Positions 39,619 through 48,287 of a stretch of 64,000 bases of DNA are shown here, one piece after another (the stretch's first letter is position 1; every line of letters starts with the position of its first letter). The position numbers and the translations under genes were made by a program. A model generated the notes under the pieces. It saw nothing but the letters and a program-made list of their open reading frames with translations, had not been told where the DNA came from and made no database searches. The stretch comes from Photobacterium kagoshimensis (GTDB lineage: Bacteria; Pseudomonadota; Gammaproteobacteria; Enterobacterales; Vibrionaceae): positions 1-64,000 of the forward strand of contig NZ_JAKJSO010000014.1 of assembly GCF_050337045.1 (NCBI RefSeq), read 5' to 3'.

Positions 39619-40206
39619 TTATTGATAAATATTACCACCAATATTGATGCTTTCTGCCGTTTTCTTTATTTGTATTCCCCCTAAATAAACACTTCCCTTC
39701 ACTGTTAGATACTCAGGAAGTTCTGTTATTTTCGTATGAGCAAGATATAAGTTTCCGCCTACGTAAAGATAGGGAGGGAGTTGCTTTATATTTGTGCCCA
39801 TTAAACTTAAATCGCCAGTGACCTGTAGACCATTATTTAGTAGCTGAATATTTGAATGCGCTAAATTAATATAACCCTTAACTTTCAGCTTGCGAGGAAG
39901 TTGTGTGACTTGACTATAAGCGAGGTTGAGATTGCCGCCAACCGTTAACGACCGCGGTAATCGTGTAAGCTGGCTTTTCTCTAGGTTTAAGTTGCCTTTC
40001 ACATTGAGAGGATCGGGGAGATCAAGCTGAACGCTGCTTGGTATACGAAGATTGCCGTACGAATCGCTGTAATTAAGAAGCTTAACATCTAACACGAACT
40101 GATTAGCATAAGCGTCAGGCTTGATAAGCAGTGCAATCACTAATGCTATTGTTGTTATTGGTTTTACACATTGTGTCAGGTTTTGCATCGGCATCGGCAT
40201 AGGCAT
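39619..40206 (-). CDS. Secreted leucine-rich-repeat-like protein
   Basis: 195 residues. Hydrophobic signal about 14-33 ending AYA, then six tandem repeats of exactly 20 residues with consensus NLxLxxTxIxxLPxxLxVGG (from about residue 75 to the end), a bacterial LRR-type solenoid. The N terminus MPMPMPMQ comes from a short direct repeat, so four in-frame ATGs within 18 nt compete and the exact start is unsure. Such proteins often bind other proteins or surfaces; target unknown. Next to a prepilin gene but not overlapping it. Confidence 0.72.
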   Translation of the reverse strand: MPMPMPMQNLTQCVKPITTIALVIALLIKPDAYANQFVLDVKLLNYSDSYGNLRIPSSVQLDLPDPLNVKGNLNLEKSQLTRLPRSLTVGGNLNLAYSQVTQLPRKLKVKGYINLAHSNIQLLNNGLQVTGDLSLMGTNIKQLPPYLYVGGNLYLAHTKITELPEYLTVKGSVYLGGIQIKKTAESINIGGNIYQ

Positions 40207-40269
40207 AATGTGTCGGGTAGCGGGTGTCGTACTGCATTATGCCAGAAATACATAGCAACGCGAAGTTGG

Positions 40270-40773
40270 TTAGCAGCCTTCTTTTATTAGGCTAAAGAGC
40301 AATTCACCAGTCTGCTTCTTATTAAGAACCCGCATATAGCACATGCTATCTTCAATTTGCACTTGCTCTAGTGCCTGCTCACTTTGATAAGCATAGATCC
40401 CTTCACCGTAATAATCCTCCGTCTCGCTAACTTCAATGTCGGTGATTTGTAAGTCTGTCTTCATTGCTAGCGTTAGGTTCTCTTTGTTTTGAGCTGGGTG
40501 GCCGTATTTAAGTTCTATCGATGTTGCAGGCGCGCTACCAGATGATGCAAGAGTGCCATCTAAGTGAACTTTTTCTTGTTTCTCTAGGCCTTGAACTATG
40601 GCTTTTCCAAACACAATGCCATCTGCGCCTTGCAGGGCTCCTTGAAAACCTTGCAGTGTCGCAATGCGGGCATCACTTTGTATGTTTAAGAAACGTGGAG
40701 CAGCAAAAACGGCTAAGATGCCCAAGATGACAATGACAACCACGAGCTCAATTAACGTAAATCCTTTTTGCAT
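40270..40773 (-). CDS. Type IV prepilin-like protein (MSHA-type)
   Basis: 167 residues from ATG 40773 (MQKGFTLIELVVV); the frame extends three codons to GTG 40782. Prepilin peptidase site G|FTLIE with Glu at +5, hydrophobic N-terminal helix, and a C-terminal domain with Cys residues in DSMCYMRV and IKEGC that can form the D-loop disulfide. Resembles MSHA pilin MshA. No other pilus gene is nearby. Minor pilin or major pilin is not decided. Confidence 0.82.
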   Translation of the reverse strand: MQKGFTLIELVVVIVILGILAVFAAPRFLNIQSDARIATLQGFQGALQGADGIVFGKAIVQGLEKQEKVHLDGTLASSGSAPATSIELKYGHPAQNKENLTLAMKTDLQITDIEVSETEDYYGEGIYAYQSEQALEQVQIEDSMCYMRVLNKKQTGELLFSLIKEGC

Positions 40774-40907
40774 GTGACACACCGTATGAATGGAGTGAAG
40801 AGCTGTTCATCTAAACCTAGAATGTGGTTGGTAAACTTACAAATGAAACTTATTGCAATTTGATGGTTATCAACTATCCATTATTGCGTTGTTAGTTATG
40901 CTGGCTC

Positions 40908-40923
40908 AGGCAAACGTTTTCGT
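40908..40923. promoter_or_regulatory. PurR-like operator
   Basis: AGGCAAACGTTTTCGT matches 14 of 16 positions of the gammaproteobacterial PurR consensus ACGCAAACGTTTGCGT, upstream of a nucleoside transporter gene, a fitting target. Confidence 0.6.
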
Positions 40924-40992
40924 CTCTTGTCTAGTTCAAAAAGTGCACAATCAGCGCCAGATCACGAAAAATTATGGGAATAAAATTGTTAA

Positions 40993-41008
40993 TGTGATTT
41001 TGATCTCT
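40993..41008. promoter_or_regulatory. CRP-like site
   Basis: TGTGA-N6-TCTCT, one perfect and one partial half-site, just upstream of the TATACT box at 41010-41015. Nucleoside transporters are often under catabolite control. Confidence 0.4.
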
Positions 41009-41293
41009 ATATACTCCGCCCTCGGCCAGAACCATCGAGTTCAGCCACCTTATTACAAGCTGTCACCATGGAATGTGAACGACCCACGGAGTTGGACCGG
41101 CAGAGTATTAGCTTGTTATCAAGGTGACTTGTATGTTGTTTAGTTGGACGGACATCTCTTTATTTTCTGAAGGTTATTCTTCAGAACCCTCCTATTGTGC
41201 TTTTTCCCCGAAAGCAGTTGTTCCGCTATGGCAGCAGGCAGTAACACCTTCATTTTTCGCAATCCATTTTAAAAGAAGTAGCAGGACGAAATA

Positions 41294-42502
41294 ATGCAGT
41301 TGTTAATTAGTATTGCCGGTATTTTTGTACTGGTGGCATGTGCGTGCGTATTATCTGAAAATCGAAAAGCAATCAACTGGCGAACAGTTGGTGGGGCCTT
41401 ATTATTACAGGCCGGATTTGCCGCTTTGGTATTGTATATACCAATTGGGCAAAAGATGCTGGGAGCCATGAGTAGTGGCGTAGCAAGCATTCTTGGTTTC
41501 GCTGATGAAGGGATCAAGTTCCTATTTGGTGATTTAGCAACAACTGGTTTTATCTTCGCAATTCGCGTCCTTCCTCTCGTTATTTTCATTAGTGCTTTAA
41601 TCTCTTTGCTTTACCACCTTGGCGTGATGCAGTGGATCATCCGTGTTATTGGTGGTGGTATTCAGCGTCTTCTTGGTACTAGCCGTGCAGAATCTTTAGT
41701 TGCTACTGGTAATATCTTCCTTTCTCAAGGTGAATCCCCTCTTCTTGTTAAGCCTTTCCTTCCTCAAATGACACGTTCTGAACTGTTTGCAGTGATGACT
41801 GGTGGTATGGCGTCAGTTGCGGGTAGTGTTCTAGGTGGCTATGCAGGCTTAGGTGTTGATCTAAAATACCTTATCGCAGCAAGTTTTATGGCAGCTCCAG
41901 GTAGTTTGCTGATGGCGAAGATTTTAGTGCCAGAGCAAAGTGTTGCCGTTGAGCAAACTGATATTGAGATGGCGAAAAGCGATCACAGCAATATGATTGA
42001 CGCACTGGCAGCTGGTGCGATGAATGGTATGAAGGTTGCTGTTGCAATCGGTACTATGCTTATTGCTTTTGTGAGTGTGATTGCGATGGCGAATGCTGGC
42101 CTTGAAATGGTTGGCGGTTGGGCTGGTTTTGAAGGTCTGACACTGCAAAGCATTCTTGGTTACGTATTCTCACCACTTGCATTCATCATCGGTGTTCCTG
42201 CTACGGAAATGCTGCAAGCGGGTGCGTTCATTGGTCAGAAGATGATTTTGAACGAATTTGTTGCCTTCCTTGATTTCGTTAGCGTGAAAGAAACGCTATC
42301 GGCACAAAGCCAAGTGATCATCACTTTTGCACTGTGTGGTTTTGCTAACATTGGTTCTATTGCGATTCAGATTGGTTCGATTGGTGTAATGGCGCCTGAA
42401 CGCCGCAGTGATGTTGCAAGCCTTGGCTTTAAAGCGGTATTGGCTGCGACATTGGCTAACCTAATGAGTGCTGCACTTGCGGGTATCTTCATTGGTCTAT
42501 AA
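41294..42502 (+). CDS. nupC: Concentrative nucleoside transporter (NupC family)
   Basis: 402 residues. About eight to ten membrane helices; nucleoside/cation binding region GNIFLSQGESPLLVKPF (about 138-154) and the second motif FVAFLDF (about 320) fit the CNT family. Uses a sodium or proton gradient to import nucleosides. AGGACG precedes ATG 41294. Monocistronic, with PurR-like and CRP-like sites upstream. Confidence 0.9.
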   Translation: MQLLISIAGIFVLVACACVLSENRKAINWRTVGGALLLQAGFAALVLYIPIGQKMLGAMSSGVASILGFADEGIKFLFGDLATTGFIFAIRVLPLVIFISALISLLYHLGVMQWIIRVIGGGIQRLLGTSRAESLVATGNIFLSQGESPLLVKPFLPQMTRSELFAVMTGGMASVAGSVLGGYAGLGVDLKYLIAASFMAAPGSLLMAKILVPEQSVAVEQTDIEMAKSDHSNMIDALAAGAMNGMKVAVAIGTMLIAFVSVIAMANAGLEMVGGWAGFEGLTLQSILGYVFSPLAFIIGVPATEMLQAGAFIGQKMILNEFVAFLDFVSVKETLSAQSQVIITFALCGFANIGSIAIQIGSIGVMAPERRSDVASLGFKAVLAATLANLMSAALAGIFIGL

Positions 42503-42530
42503 GACAATATCGATTTAGCGTAAATAAGGA

Positions 42531-42560
42531 AGCCGTTGCAGAGATGCAGCGGCTTTTTTG
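42531..42560 (+). terminator. Terminator of nupC
   Basis: Stem AGCCGTTGCA/TGCAGCGGCT (one G-T) with a 4-nt loop and seven T. Confidence 0.88.
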
Positions 42561-42724
42561 TTGTCTTACAGAGGGCTAACTTAATTCTTACGATCCCCAT
42601 AGCCAGAAGGGAAGCAATGGAAGAAAGGTGATGAAAGGGGTAGAGGGATCACGATTATTTGAATTGCTTGAGACACAATAATAGGCAGTGATTACACTGG
42701 AAAAAACAAAGTAAGGGATGACAA

Positions 42725-43081
42725 ATGAATAAGCATGAAGCTATTAACTATTTAGAATTACCCGCCAAAGATATTTCTGCAACTAAAGCCTTTTTTACAA
42801 CGGTGTTTAAGTGGACGTTTGTCGATTATGGTCCTGAGTATTCTGCTTTCAGTGACCCTTGTATAGAGGGTGGTTTTTATCAATCTGATTTAATGAGTAC
42901 CACATCGCAAGGTGCAGCTTTGATTGTGTTTTATAGTGAGAAGCTTGAACAAACTCAAGCGAAAGTTGAGCAAGCGGGTGGGGCGATCATCAGGCCTATT
43001 TTCACTTTTCCTGGCGGTAGACGTTTTCACTTTATTGAACCAAGTGGCAATGAATTTGCTGTATGGTCAGATAAAGACTAA
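42725..43081 (+). CDS. VOC (glyoxalase/bleomycin resistance) superfamily protein
   Basis: 118 residues. Single VOC domain: NYLELPAKDISATKAFF start, YSAFSD, and FHFIEPSGNEFAVW end with Glu and His in the metal-ligand positions. Substrate unknown. AAGGGATGACAAATG gives the start. Single gene. Confidence 0.8.
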   Translation: MNKHEAINYLELPAKDISATKAFFTTVFKWTFVDYGPEYSAFSDPCIEGGFYQSDLMSTTSQGAALIVFYSEKLEQTQAKVEQAGGAIIRPIFTFPGGRRFHFIEPSGNEFAVWSDKD

Positions 43082-43119
43082 AACACAGTTTCAGTTCTGA
43101 CCAAATACAGCTATATAAA

Positions 43120-43146
43120 GAGGGCAATAAGAATTATATCGCCCTC
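43120..43146. terminator. Hairpin between convergent genes
   Basis: GAGGGC/GCCCTC stem around 43120-43146; weak T tracts on both sides. Confidence 0.4.
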
Positions 43147-43160
43147 TAGGTTAATTGTTT

Positions 43161-44042
43161 TTAGCGCGCTTCGTCATCAAACTGTTTAATTAACACCGAG
43201 GTATCTGCGCGGCTGTAACCACGTTGCTGTAATGAGGCATAACGCTCGTCAACTTGTTTCGCCAGAGGCAGATCCACACCGAGCTTGTCTGCGGCATCAA
43301 AACAGATGCTTAAATCTTTACGCATCCAATCAATGGCAAAACCAAAATCGAAGTCGTTATTGGCCATGGTCGCAGCACGGTTTTCTAATTGCCAAGACCC
43401 CGCAGCGCCATGCTTTAGCACTTCCGTCATTTGTGCAATATCTAGTCCTGCGGATTTTGCTAGGGTAATCGCTTCAGAAAGGCCCTGTAAAACGCCCGCA
43501 ATACAAAGTTGGTTAGCCATTTTGGTTATTTGCCCGTAGCCAACGTCACCCATCAGGGTTGTTGCTTTTGCAAAACAATCCATCACGGGTTGTGCTTTTT
43601 CAAATGTAGCCGCGTCACCGCCAACCATGACGGTAAGGCAACCGTTGACTGCGCCAGCTTCACCACCAGAAACGGGGGCATCTAAAAACTGTGTATTGGC
43701 AGTTAAAGCGGCAGCGGCGACTTCACGAGCAACTTCCGCCGAGGCTGTGGTGTTGTCGATAAGAATGGCGCCCGCTTGTACTGTCGCTAAAATACCATTT
43801 TCACCGGTATAAACTTGACGAACATCGTCATCGTTGCCTACGCAAGTAAAAATAAATTCAGCACCTTGTGCAGCTTCTGCAGGCGTTAATGCATGTGAAC
43901 CTTGGTACTGTGTTAGCCAGCGCTCAGCGGTTGCTGTAGTGCGGTTATACACGGTAACGTCATGACCTGCATTGGCTAAATGTCCTGCCATTGGAAAGCC
44001 CATAGTACCTAGGCCAATGAAGGCGATTTTGTGTGTTGCCAT
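43161..44042 (-). CDS. NAD(P)-dependent beta-hydroxyacid dehydrogenase (GlxR/GarR-like)
   Basis: 293 residues. Rossmann motif IGLGTMGFPMAGHLANAGH at the N terminus, NRT for NADP preference, substrate-binding DAPVSGGEAGA and catalytic Lys in GYGQITKMANQL (about 170). Family includes 2-hydroxy-3-oxopropionate (tartronate semialdehyde) reductase and 3-hydroxyisobutyrate dehydrogenase; which one is not clear, and no glyoxylate or valine pathway gene is close. AGGAAGTTAGCGCTATG gives the start. Confidence 0.85.
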   Translation of the reverse strand: MATHKIAFIGLGTMGFPMAGHLANAGHDVTVYNRTTATAERWLTQYQGSHALTPAEAAQGAEFIFTCVGNDDDVRQVYTGENGILATVQAGAILIDNTTASAEVAREVAAAALTANTQFLDAPVSGGEAGAVNGCLTVMVGGDAATFEKAQPVMDCFAKATTLMGDVGYGQITKMANQLCIAGVLQGLSEAITLAKSAGLDIAQMTEVLKHGAAGSWQLENRAATMANNDFDFGFAIDWMRKDLSICFDAADKLGVDLPLAKQVDERYASLQQRGYSRADTSVLIKQFDDEAR

Positions 44043-44348
44043 AGCGCTAACTTCCTTTATTGTGATTTTTGTTATGGCAATATAACGAGGGAGGGTAAGG
44101 GATTCAAATATTATCCGTGAATGGTTATCGTGCTAAATAAGGGTAATGATGCGTTGTTATTCGGTATTAAGGTGAATGTAATTAAGATGGATTTGTGCTT
44201 GTTGAGGTAGAAACGGGGGCGATTATCAGTGTTGTCAGAAAATATATCAGTCAAATTGACGTAATGACCGATCTTGCTCAAATAATTGCTTGTAACAACG
44301 AGTATCGAACTCTATGATGCTGTGACTTGAAATAATAATGCAAAGACT
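44043..44348. other. Divergent intergenic region before the arrest-peptide gene
   Basis: About 305 bp. TTGACG at 44256-44261 is a plausible -35, but no good -10 is seen at 17-18 bp; CAAATA is the nearest. This region should promote the vemP-like/secDF operon. No gene. Confidence 0.4.
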
Positions 44349-44879
44349 ATGCTAACAACGTTTCTACGTGTATTGATGGTGGTATTTTGTCTGGGTGCAG
44401 GTTCTCTTGCACACGCGGACGAGATTCGTGCACCTCAAATACCTGCAGCAACGTCATTGCATTATTCGCAGCATATACACGAATCACTTTTCAAGACGCA
44501 TTCAACGCAGGCCCTCGACATGGCTGCGAATTTTCCGCAACAGCAATGTGTATTTAAGTCAACATTTAGTGTGAATCATCAGCAACCAGAAAAGGGTTCG
44601 CATACCGATGATATGCACCGCTTCCACCTTGGTATGATGTACACATCGCGCTATAGCAGTATGTTGCGTGATGATCCTGAGACGATTCAACCAAGTTATC
44701 AATTGGCGCATGAGCTGCCGATTGAACCCTCACAATTCTTTGTGATTGGCTATCAAGCTGAAATCAGTCCCTCTGTGGATTGGATGTTAACGCACGTATC
44801 CTCTTCTTCTCGGCTTGCTGGCTGGAAAGAGTCAAACCTCACTCATACTCAGTATCAGCACCGCCTGATCACCGCTTAG
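44349..44879 (+). CDS. vemP: VemP-like Sec-monitoring arrest peptide, upstream of secDF
   Basis: 176-residue exported protein. Signal peptide 1-23 (LLVL-type core, ends AHA). The C-terminal part reads RLAGWKESN at residues 155-163, close to the conserved HRI-x-GWKETN segment I recall from Vibrio VemP, whose ribosome stalling depends on it; the residues after it (LTHTQYQHRLITA) differ from the Vibrio sequence. VemP sits just upstream of the secD2-secF2 pair, as here, and stalls until its nascent chain is exported, which then permits SecDF2 translation. Length 176 versus about 159. Arrest activity is inferred, not shown. Confidence 0.72.
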   Translation: MLTTFLRVLMVVFCLGAGSLAHADEIRAPQIPAATSLHYSQHIHESLFKTHSTQALDMAANFPQQQCVFKSTFSVNHQQPEKGSHTDDMHRFHLGMMYTSRYSSMLRDDPETIQPSYQLAHELPIEPSQFFVIGYQAEISPSVDWMLTHVSSSSRLAGWKESNLTHTQYQHRLITA

Positions 44880-45058
44880 TTTCTCCTTTGGCATTGATAG
44901 GGCAACATAGATGGCGCTAGGTATTATCTATATCACCCGTCGACAACTGTTGAACTTCATGCCTCCAAAACTCTGATCACTTGCTTGTTATGGAGTTATC
45001 TCTGTGTTTTTGAACACTCAGATTGCGTGTAGTTGTGCTTTTTAAGGCGTAACTAGGC
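44874..45058 (+). promoter_or_regulatory. Predicted RNA stem that hides the secD ribosome site
   Basis: GCTTAGTT (44874-44881, containing the vemP stop) can pair with AACTAGGC (45051-45058): eight pairs with one G-U; CCTT (44885-44888) with AAGG (45044-45047) extends it after a 3x3 internal loop; GCAAC/GTTGT near 44902/45032 adds more. AACTAGGC includes TAGG, the only Shine-Dalgarno-like sequence before the secD start GTG 45068. A ribosome paused about four codons before the stop would sit against this helix. Confidence 0.6.
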
Positions 45059-45067
45059 ATCTGCCGT

Positions 45068-46939
45068 GTGAGACTTGGCGTTTATAAAATGAATCAAAGA
45101 ACTAATCAAAGATCTAGTCAAAGAGCTAGCCAAAGAAACAAACCGCGTTTATTGAACCACTACTCGGCGTGGAAGTATGTTGTATTAATTGTGACCTTGT
45201 GTGTGATGGCACTGAGTGCAATTCCTACGTGGTACGGTGAGAATGCTGCGGTTCAGATCGGTGCGAAAGCAGGACTAACCTCGACGCCATTAGCGTTACA
45301 GCAGGCGTTAGCAGAGCAAGGCATTACAACTAAACGTATAGATCAAAGCGACAAAAGAACCATTGTTGTGTTGAATGATGAAACCCAACAATCCCATGCG
45401 AAAGCCGTGCTATCGACTATGGTGAAAGATGACTCTCAAGTTGCGTTGGCGCTGGAGCCTGCAGCCCCTATGTGGTTGCAATCTATGGGCTTTGAACCAA
45501 TTAAATTGGGCTTAGATTTACGTGGTGGTGTGCAGTTCTTGCTGGATGTGGATATTGACCAAGTATTTAGCGCTCAAACTGAACAGCTAGCCGATGAGCT
45601 ACGTCTTCAGCTGCGTAAAGAAGGCATTCGCTCTACGTCTATGACGCAAACCCAAAGTGATACGCTAGCGGTGAACTTACCGAATTCAGACGCGAATAGC
45701 GTTGTTCGTAAGTTTATTAGTAAGCAATACCCACAATGGCAGGTACGTAGCAGTAAAGGTGATGGTGTTTACATCACCATGAAAGAAAGCGAGCAAACCC
45801 AGCTTCGTAATTTAACCGTACAACAAAATCTACAAACAATGCGCAGCCGTATTGAAGAGCTGGGTATTACGGAAGCTTTAGTACAGCGTCAGGGTGAGCA
45901 CCGTATTCGTATTGAATTACCGGGTGTTCAAGATCCAGCCGCCGCTAAAAATGTGATTGGTGCAACGGCGAGTCTTGCGTTTTATGAAGTAAGAGAAGCG
46001 GGCACGGGTAGCACCATGGTGGTTAACGATAAAGATGGTCGTCCAGTACGTGTTGCTCGTAAAGCCGTGCTAGGGGGAGATCACATTGTTGACGCTCGCG
46101 GTAGTTTAGGTGAAATGGGTATGCCTGAAGTTAACATTACCCTAGACAGCACTGGCGGTAAGATCATGTCTGAGTTTTCGCGAACTCACATTGGTAAACC
46201 GATGGCAACCTCTTACAGTGAATACAGCCGCGATGAAAATGGCAAAGCAAGCCAAAGCAACACCATCATCAGTGTCGCGACGATTCAATCACAGCTAGGT
46301 AACCGCTTCCGTATTACAGGTGCAGGTTCGTTGCAAGATGCGCAAGAATTGGCGTTGCTACTACGTGCAGGTTCATTAACCGCGCCAGTAACTATTGTAG
46401 AAGAGCGTACTATCGGCCCGACATTGGGTGCTGAAAATATTGAGAATGGTTTTGCTGCGCTAGGTCTGGGTCTTGGTATTACCTTGCTATTTATGGCGTG
46501 CTGGTATCGTCGTTTAGGCTGGGTGGCGAATATCGCACTTGTCTCTAACATGATCATGCTATTTGGTCTGTTGGCGATGATCCCAGGCGCAGTACTGACC
46601 TTGCCTGGTATTGCCGGTTTAGTGCTGACAGTCGGTATGGCGGTTGATACTAACGTACTTATCTTTGAGCGTATTAAGGATAAATTACGAGAAGGTCGCA
46701 GTATGGCCCAAGCCATAGATCGTGGTTTCGATAGTGCTTTTGGTACGATTTTCGATGCTAACTTCACCACAATGATCACTGCAGTTGTGCTTTATTCTGT
46801 GGGTAATGGCCCTATTCAAGGCTTTGCACTAACACTCGGCCTTGGTCTACTCACCAGTATGTTTACAGGTATTTTTGCCTCACGCGCCATGATTAACTTG
46901 GTGTGGGGTCGTGACTCTCGCCGCGAAGTAAGGATTTAA
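45068..46939 (+). CDS. secD: Protein translocase subunit SecD (second SecD paralogue type)
   Basis: 623 residues. First helix about 33-50, large periplasmic P1 domain, then five helices. GLDLRGGVQFLLDVD is the SecD D1 motif; LPGIAGLVLTVGMAVDTNVLIFERI contains the conserved Asp/Arg of the proton/sodium path. Pairs with SecF to pull proteins through SecYEG from the periplasm. An extra N-terminal stretch with NQRTNQRSSQRASQRN repeats precedes the normal WKYVVL start. GTG 45068 has TAGG at 10 nt; ATG 45089 has none. It lacks yajC, fitting the second Vibrio secDF set. Confidence 0.9.
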   Translation: MRLGVYKMNQRTNQRSSQRASQRNKPRLLNHYSAWKYVVLIVTLCVMALSAIPTWYGENAAVQIGAKAGLTSTPLALQQALAEQGITTKRIDQSDKRTIVVLNDETQQSHAKAVLSTMVKDDSQVALALEPAAPMWLQSMGFEPIKLGLDLRGGVQFLLDVDIDQVFSAQTEQLADELRLQLRKEGIRSTSMTQTQSDTLAVNLPNSDANSVVRKFISKQYPQWQVRSSKGDGVYITMKESEQTQLRNLTVQQNLQTMRSRIEELGITEALVQRQGEHRIRIELPGVQDPAAAKNVIGATASLAFYEVREAGTGSTMVVNDKDGRPVRVARKAVLGGDHIVDARGSLGEMGMPEVNITLDSTGGKIMSEFSRTHIGKPMATSYSEYSRDENGKASQSNTIISVATIQSQLGNRFRITGAGSLQDAQELALLLRAGSLTAPVTIVEERTIGPTLGAENIENGFAALGLGLGITLLFMACWYRRLGWVANIALVSNMIMLFGLLAMIPGAVLTLPGIAGLVLTVGMAVDTNVLIFERIKDKLREGRSMAQAIDRGFDSAFGTIFDANFTTMITAVVLYSVGNGPIQGFALTLGLGLLTSMFTGIFASRAMINLVWGRDSRREVRI

Positions 46940-46943
46940 CACC

Positions 46944-47843
46944 ATGTTTATTAATATGAAAAATGCAACAAAGTGGCGTTACCGTACCAGTATGGTGTCA
47001 GTATTACTCATGGCGATATCGTTCACCATGATAGCCGTAAATGGGCTTAACTGGGGCTTAGACTTCACTGGTGGTGTGGTTACTGAAATTCAGATCAAGC
47101 CTGAAATTACCAGTAGCGAAATTGCGCCTCTTATGAATGCGGCAATGAAACAAGATGTGGCTGTCATTTCTGCCAGCGAACCTGGCCGTTGGGTACTACG
47201 TTATGCTGCGCCTGAAACAGGCCAAGAGCTGCAAGATATCAGTACAATTCTTGCGCCGCTACATAGCCAAATTCAGGTGTTAAATACATCAATTGTTGGC
47301 CCACAAGTGGGGGCTGAATTGGCGAACCAAGGTGGTATGGCGATTTTAGTCGCGATGCTATGTATCTTGGGTTACCTAAGCTACCGCTTTGAATGGCGCT
47401 TGGCGGCGGGGTCGTTATTCGCATTATTACATGATGTGGTCTTTGTTCTGGGCTTCTTTGCGGCAACGCAAATGGAATTCAATCTAACAGTACTTGCTGC
47501 GGTATTGGCGATTTTAGGTTACTCCTTGAATGACTCGATTATTATTGCCGATAGGATCCGTGAACTACTGATTTCTAAGCCAAATCAAGATACAGAAACC
47601 ACGAATAATCAGGCAATCGCAGCAACGATCTCTCGTACTATGGTCACGTCAGGGACAACGCTTATTACGGTGGGAGCTTTATGGTTACTCGGTGGTGGGC
47701 CATTACAAGGCTTCTCGATTGCTATGTTCATTGGTATCGTCACGGGTACTTGGTCGTCTATTTCAGTAGGTACTACGTTACCTGAGTATCTAGGCTTAAA
47801 ACCTGAGCACTATATGCCAAAACCTATTAGTGAAGAGCCTTAA
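46944..47843 (+). CDS. secF: Protein translocase subunit SecF
   Basis: 299 residues. Helix at about 15-35, GLNWGLDFTGGVVTEIQ (D1-like motif), periplasmic domain, then five helices with AVLAILGYSLNDSIIIADRIRELL, the D4 motif including the conserved Asp and Arg. Starts 4 nt after secD. Works as a SecD partner. Followed by a strong terminator. Confidence 0.92.
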   Translation: MFINMKNATKWRYRTSMVSVLLMAISFTMIAVNGLNWGLDFTGGVVTEIQIKPEITSSEIAPLMNAAMKQDVAVISASEPGRWVLRYAAPETGQELQDISTILAPLHSQIQVLNTSIVGPQVGAELANQGGMAILVAMLCILGYLSYRFEWRLAAGSLFALLHDVVFVLGFFAATQMEFNLTVLAAVLAILGYSLNDSIIIADRIRELLISKPNQDTETTNNQAIAATISRTMVTSGTTLITVGALWLLGGGPLQGFSIAMFIGIVTGTWSSISVGTTLPEYLGLKPEHYMPKPISEEP

Positions 47844-47863
47844 TCGGTCATCACAATTTTAAG

Positions 47864-47890
47864 CGGGCCACATAATGTGGCCCGTTTTTG
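47864..47890 (+). terminator. Terminator of the vemP-secD-secF operon
   Basis: Perfect 10-bp stem CGGGCCACAT/ATGTGGCCCG with a 1-nt spacer (loop forms from the top pairs), then five T. Confidence 0.88.
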
Positions 47891-48287
47891 TTTGTGGTTA
47901 AATCACATTGTGAATATGTAACAGGAAGGTCAACTTTCTTCATTATGGGATTTGGGGGAGGTGGCGGGGCTCCTTTTGGGAGGATTGTGACTCATTTATA
48001 GGCATTATGTTTGGGCTAAATCTCTTATTTTATGAAAATACCACTTGTTGCTTAACAACGGGTTAGGTATGGCCGCCTATAAGTTTATGGGGGTATTTAA
48101 CAGACGCAAGAGAAGAACCATTTCCTGATTTGATATGAAATGAGTACAAGGTTTGGTGTTAATCTTTGCTCAGGTAGATAGAATCAGCATATAAAACCTC
48201 ACGAACATGAAAGCATAATTCATGACGAGGTCTTTCTTTTTGAGCCTGCTAGTAAATACTTATATGTATATAAATAAGGTCTTTTCA
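47891..48287. other. Intergenic region before the second chemoreceptor
   Basis: About 400 bp with no recognisable gene. A G-rich stretch at 47948-47980 opens a short Gly-rich ORF (18 codons) without a ribosome site. Chemoreceptor promoter not obvious. Confidence 0.45.

Larger units (their letters stand above)
40774..41293. other. Regulatory region and long leader before nupC
   Basis: About 520 bp between the divergent prepilin and the nucleoside transporter. Besides the PurR-like and CRP-like sites listed, it has a TATACT -10-like box at 41010-41015, giving a leader of about 270 nt, and a hairpin TTCTGAAG/CTTCAGAA at 41165-41172/41179-41186. A 96-codon ORF at 40853-41143 lacks a ribosome site and is not credited. 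Confidence 0.5.

Noticed and set aside
40853..41143. 96-codon plus-strand ORF before nupC
   Set aside because: No ribosome site; it spans the PurR-like and CRP-like sites and the probable promoter. Better explained as leader DNA.
44909..45060. Alternative RNA pairing AGATG/CATCT with CTAG/CTAG before secD
   Set aside because: It also masks TAGG but its 5' arm lies about 30 nt after the vemP-like stop, too far for a stalled ribosome to open; the stop-spanning helix is preferred.
47948..48001. Glycine-rich 18-codon ORF after secF
   Set aside because: No ribosome site and only a G-run translation.
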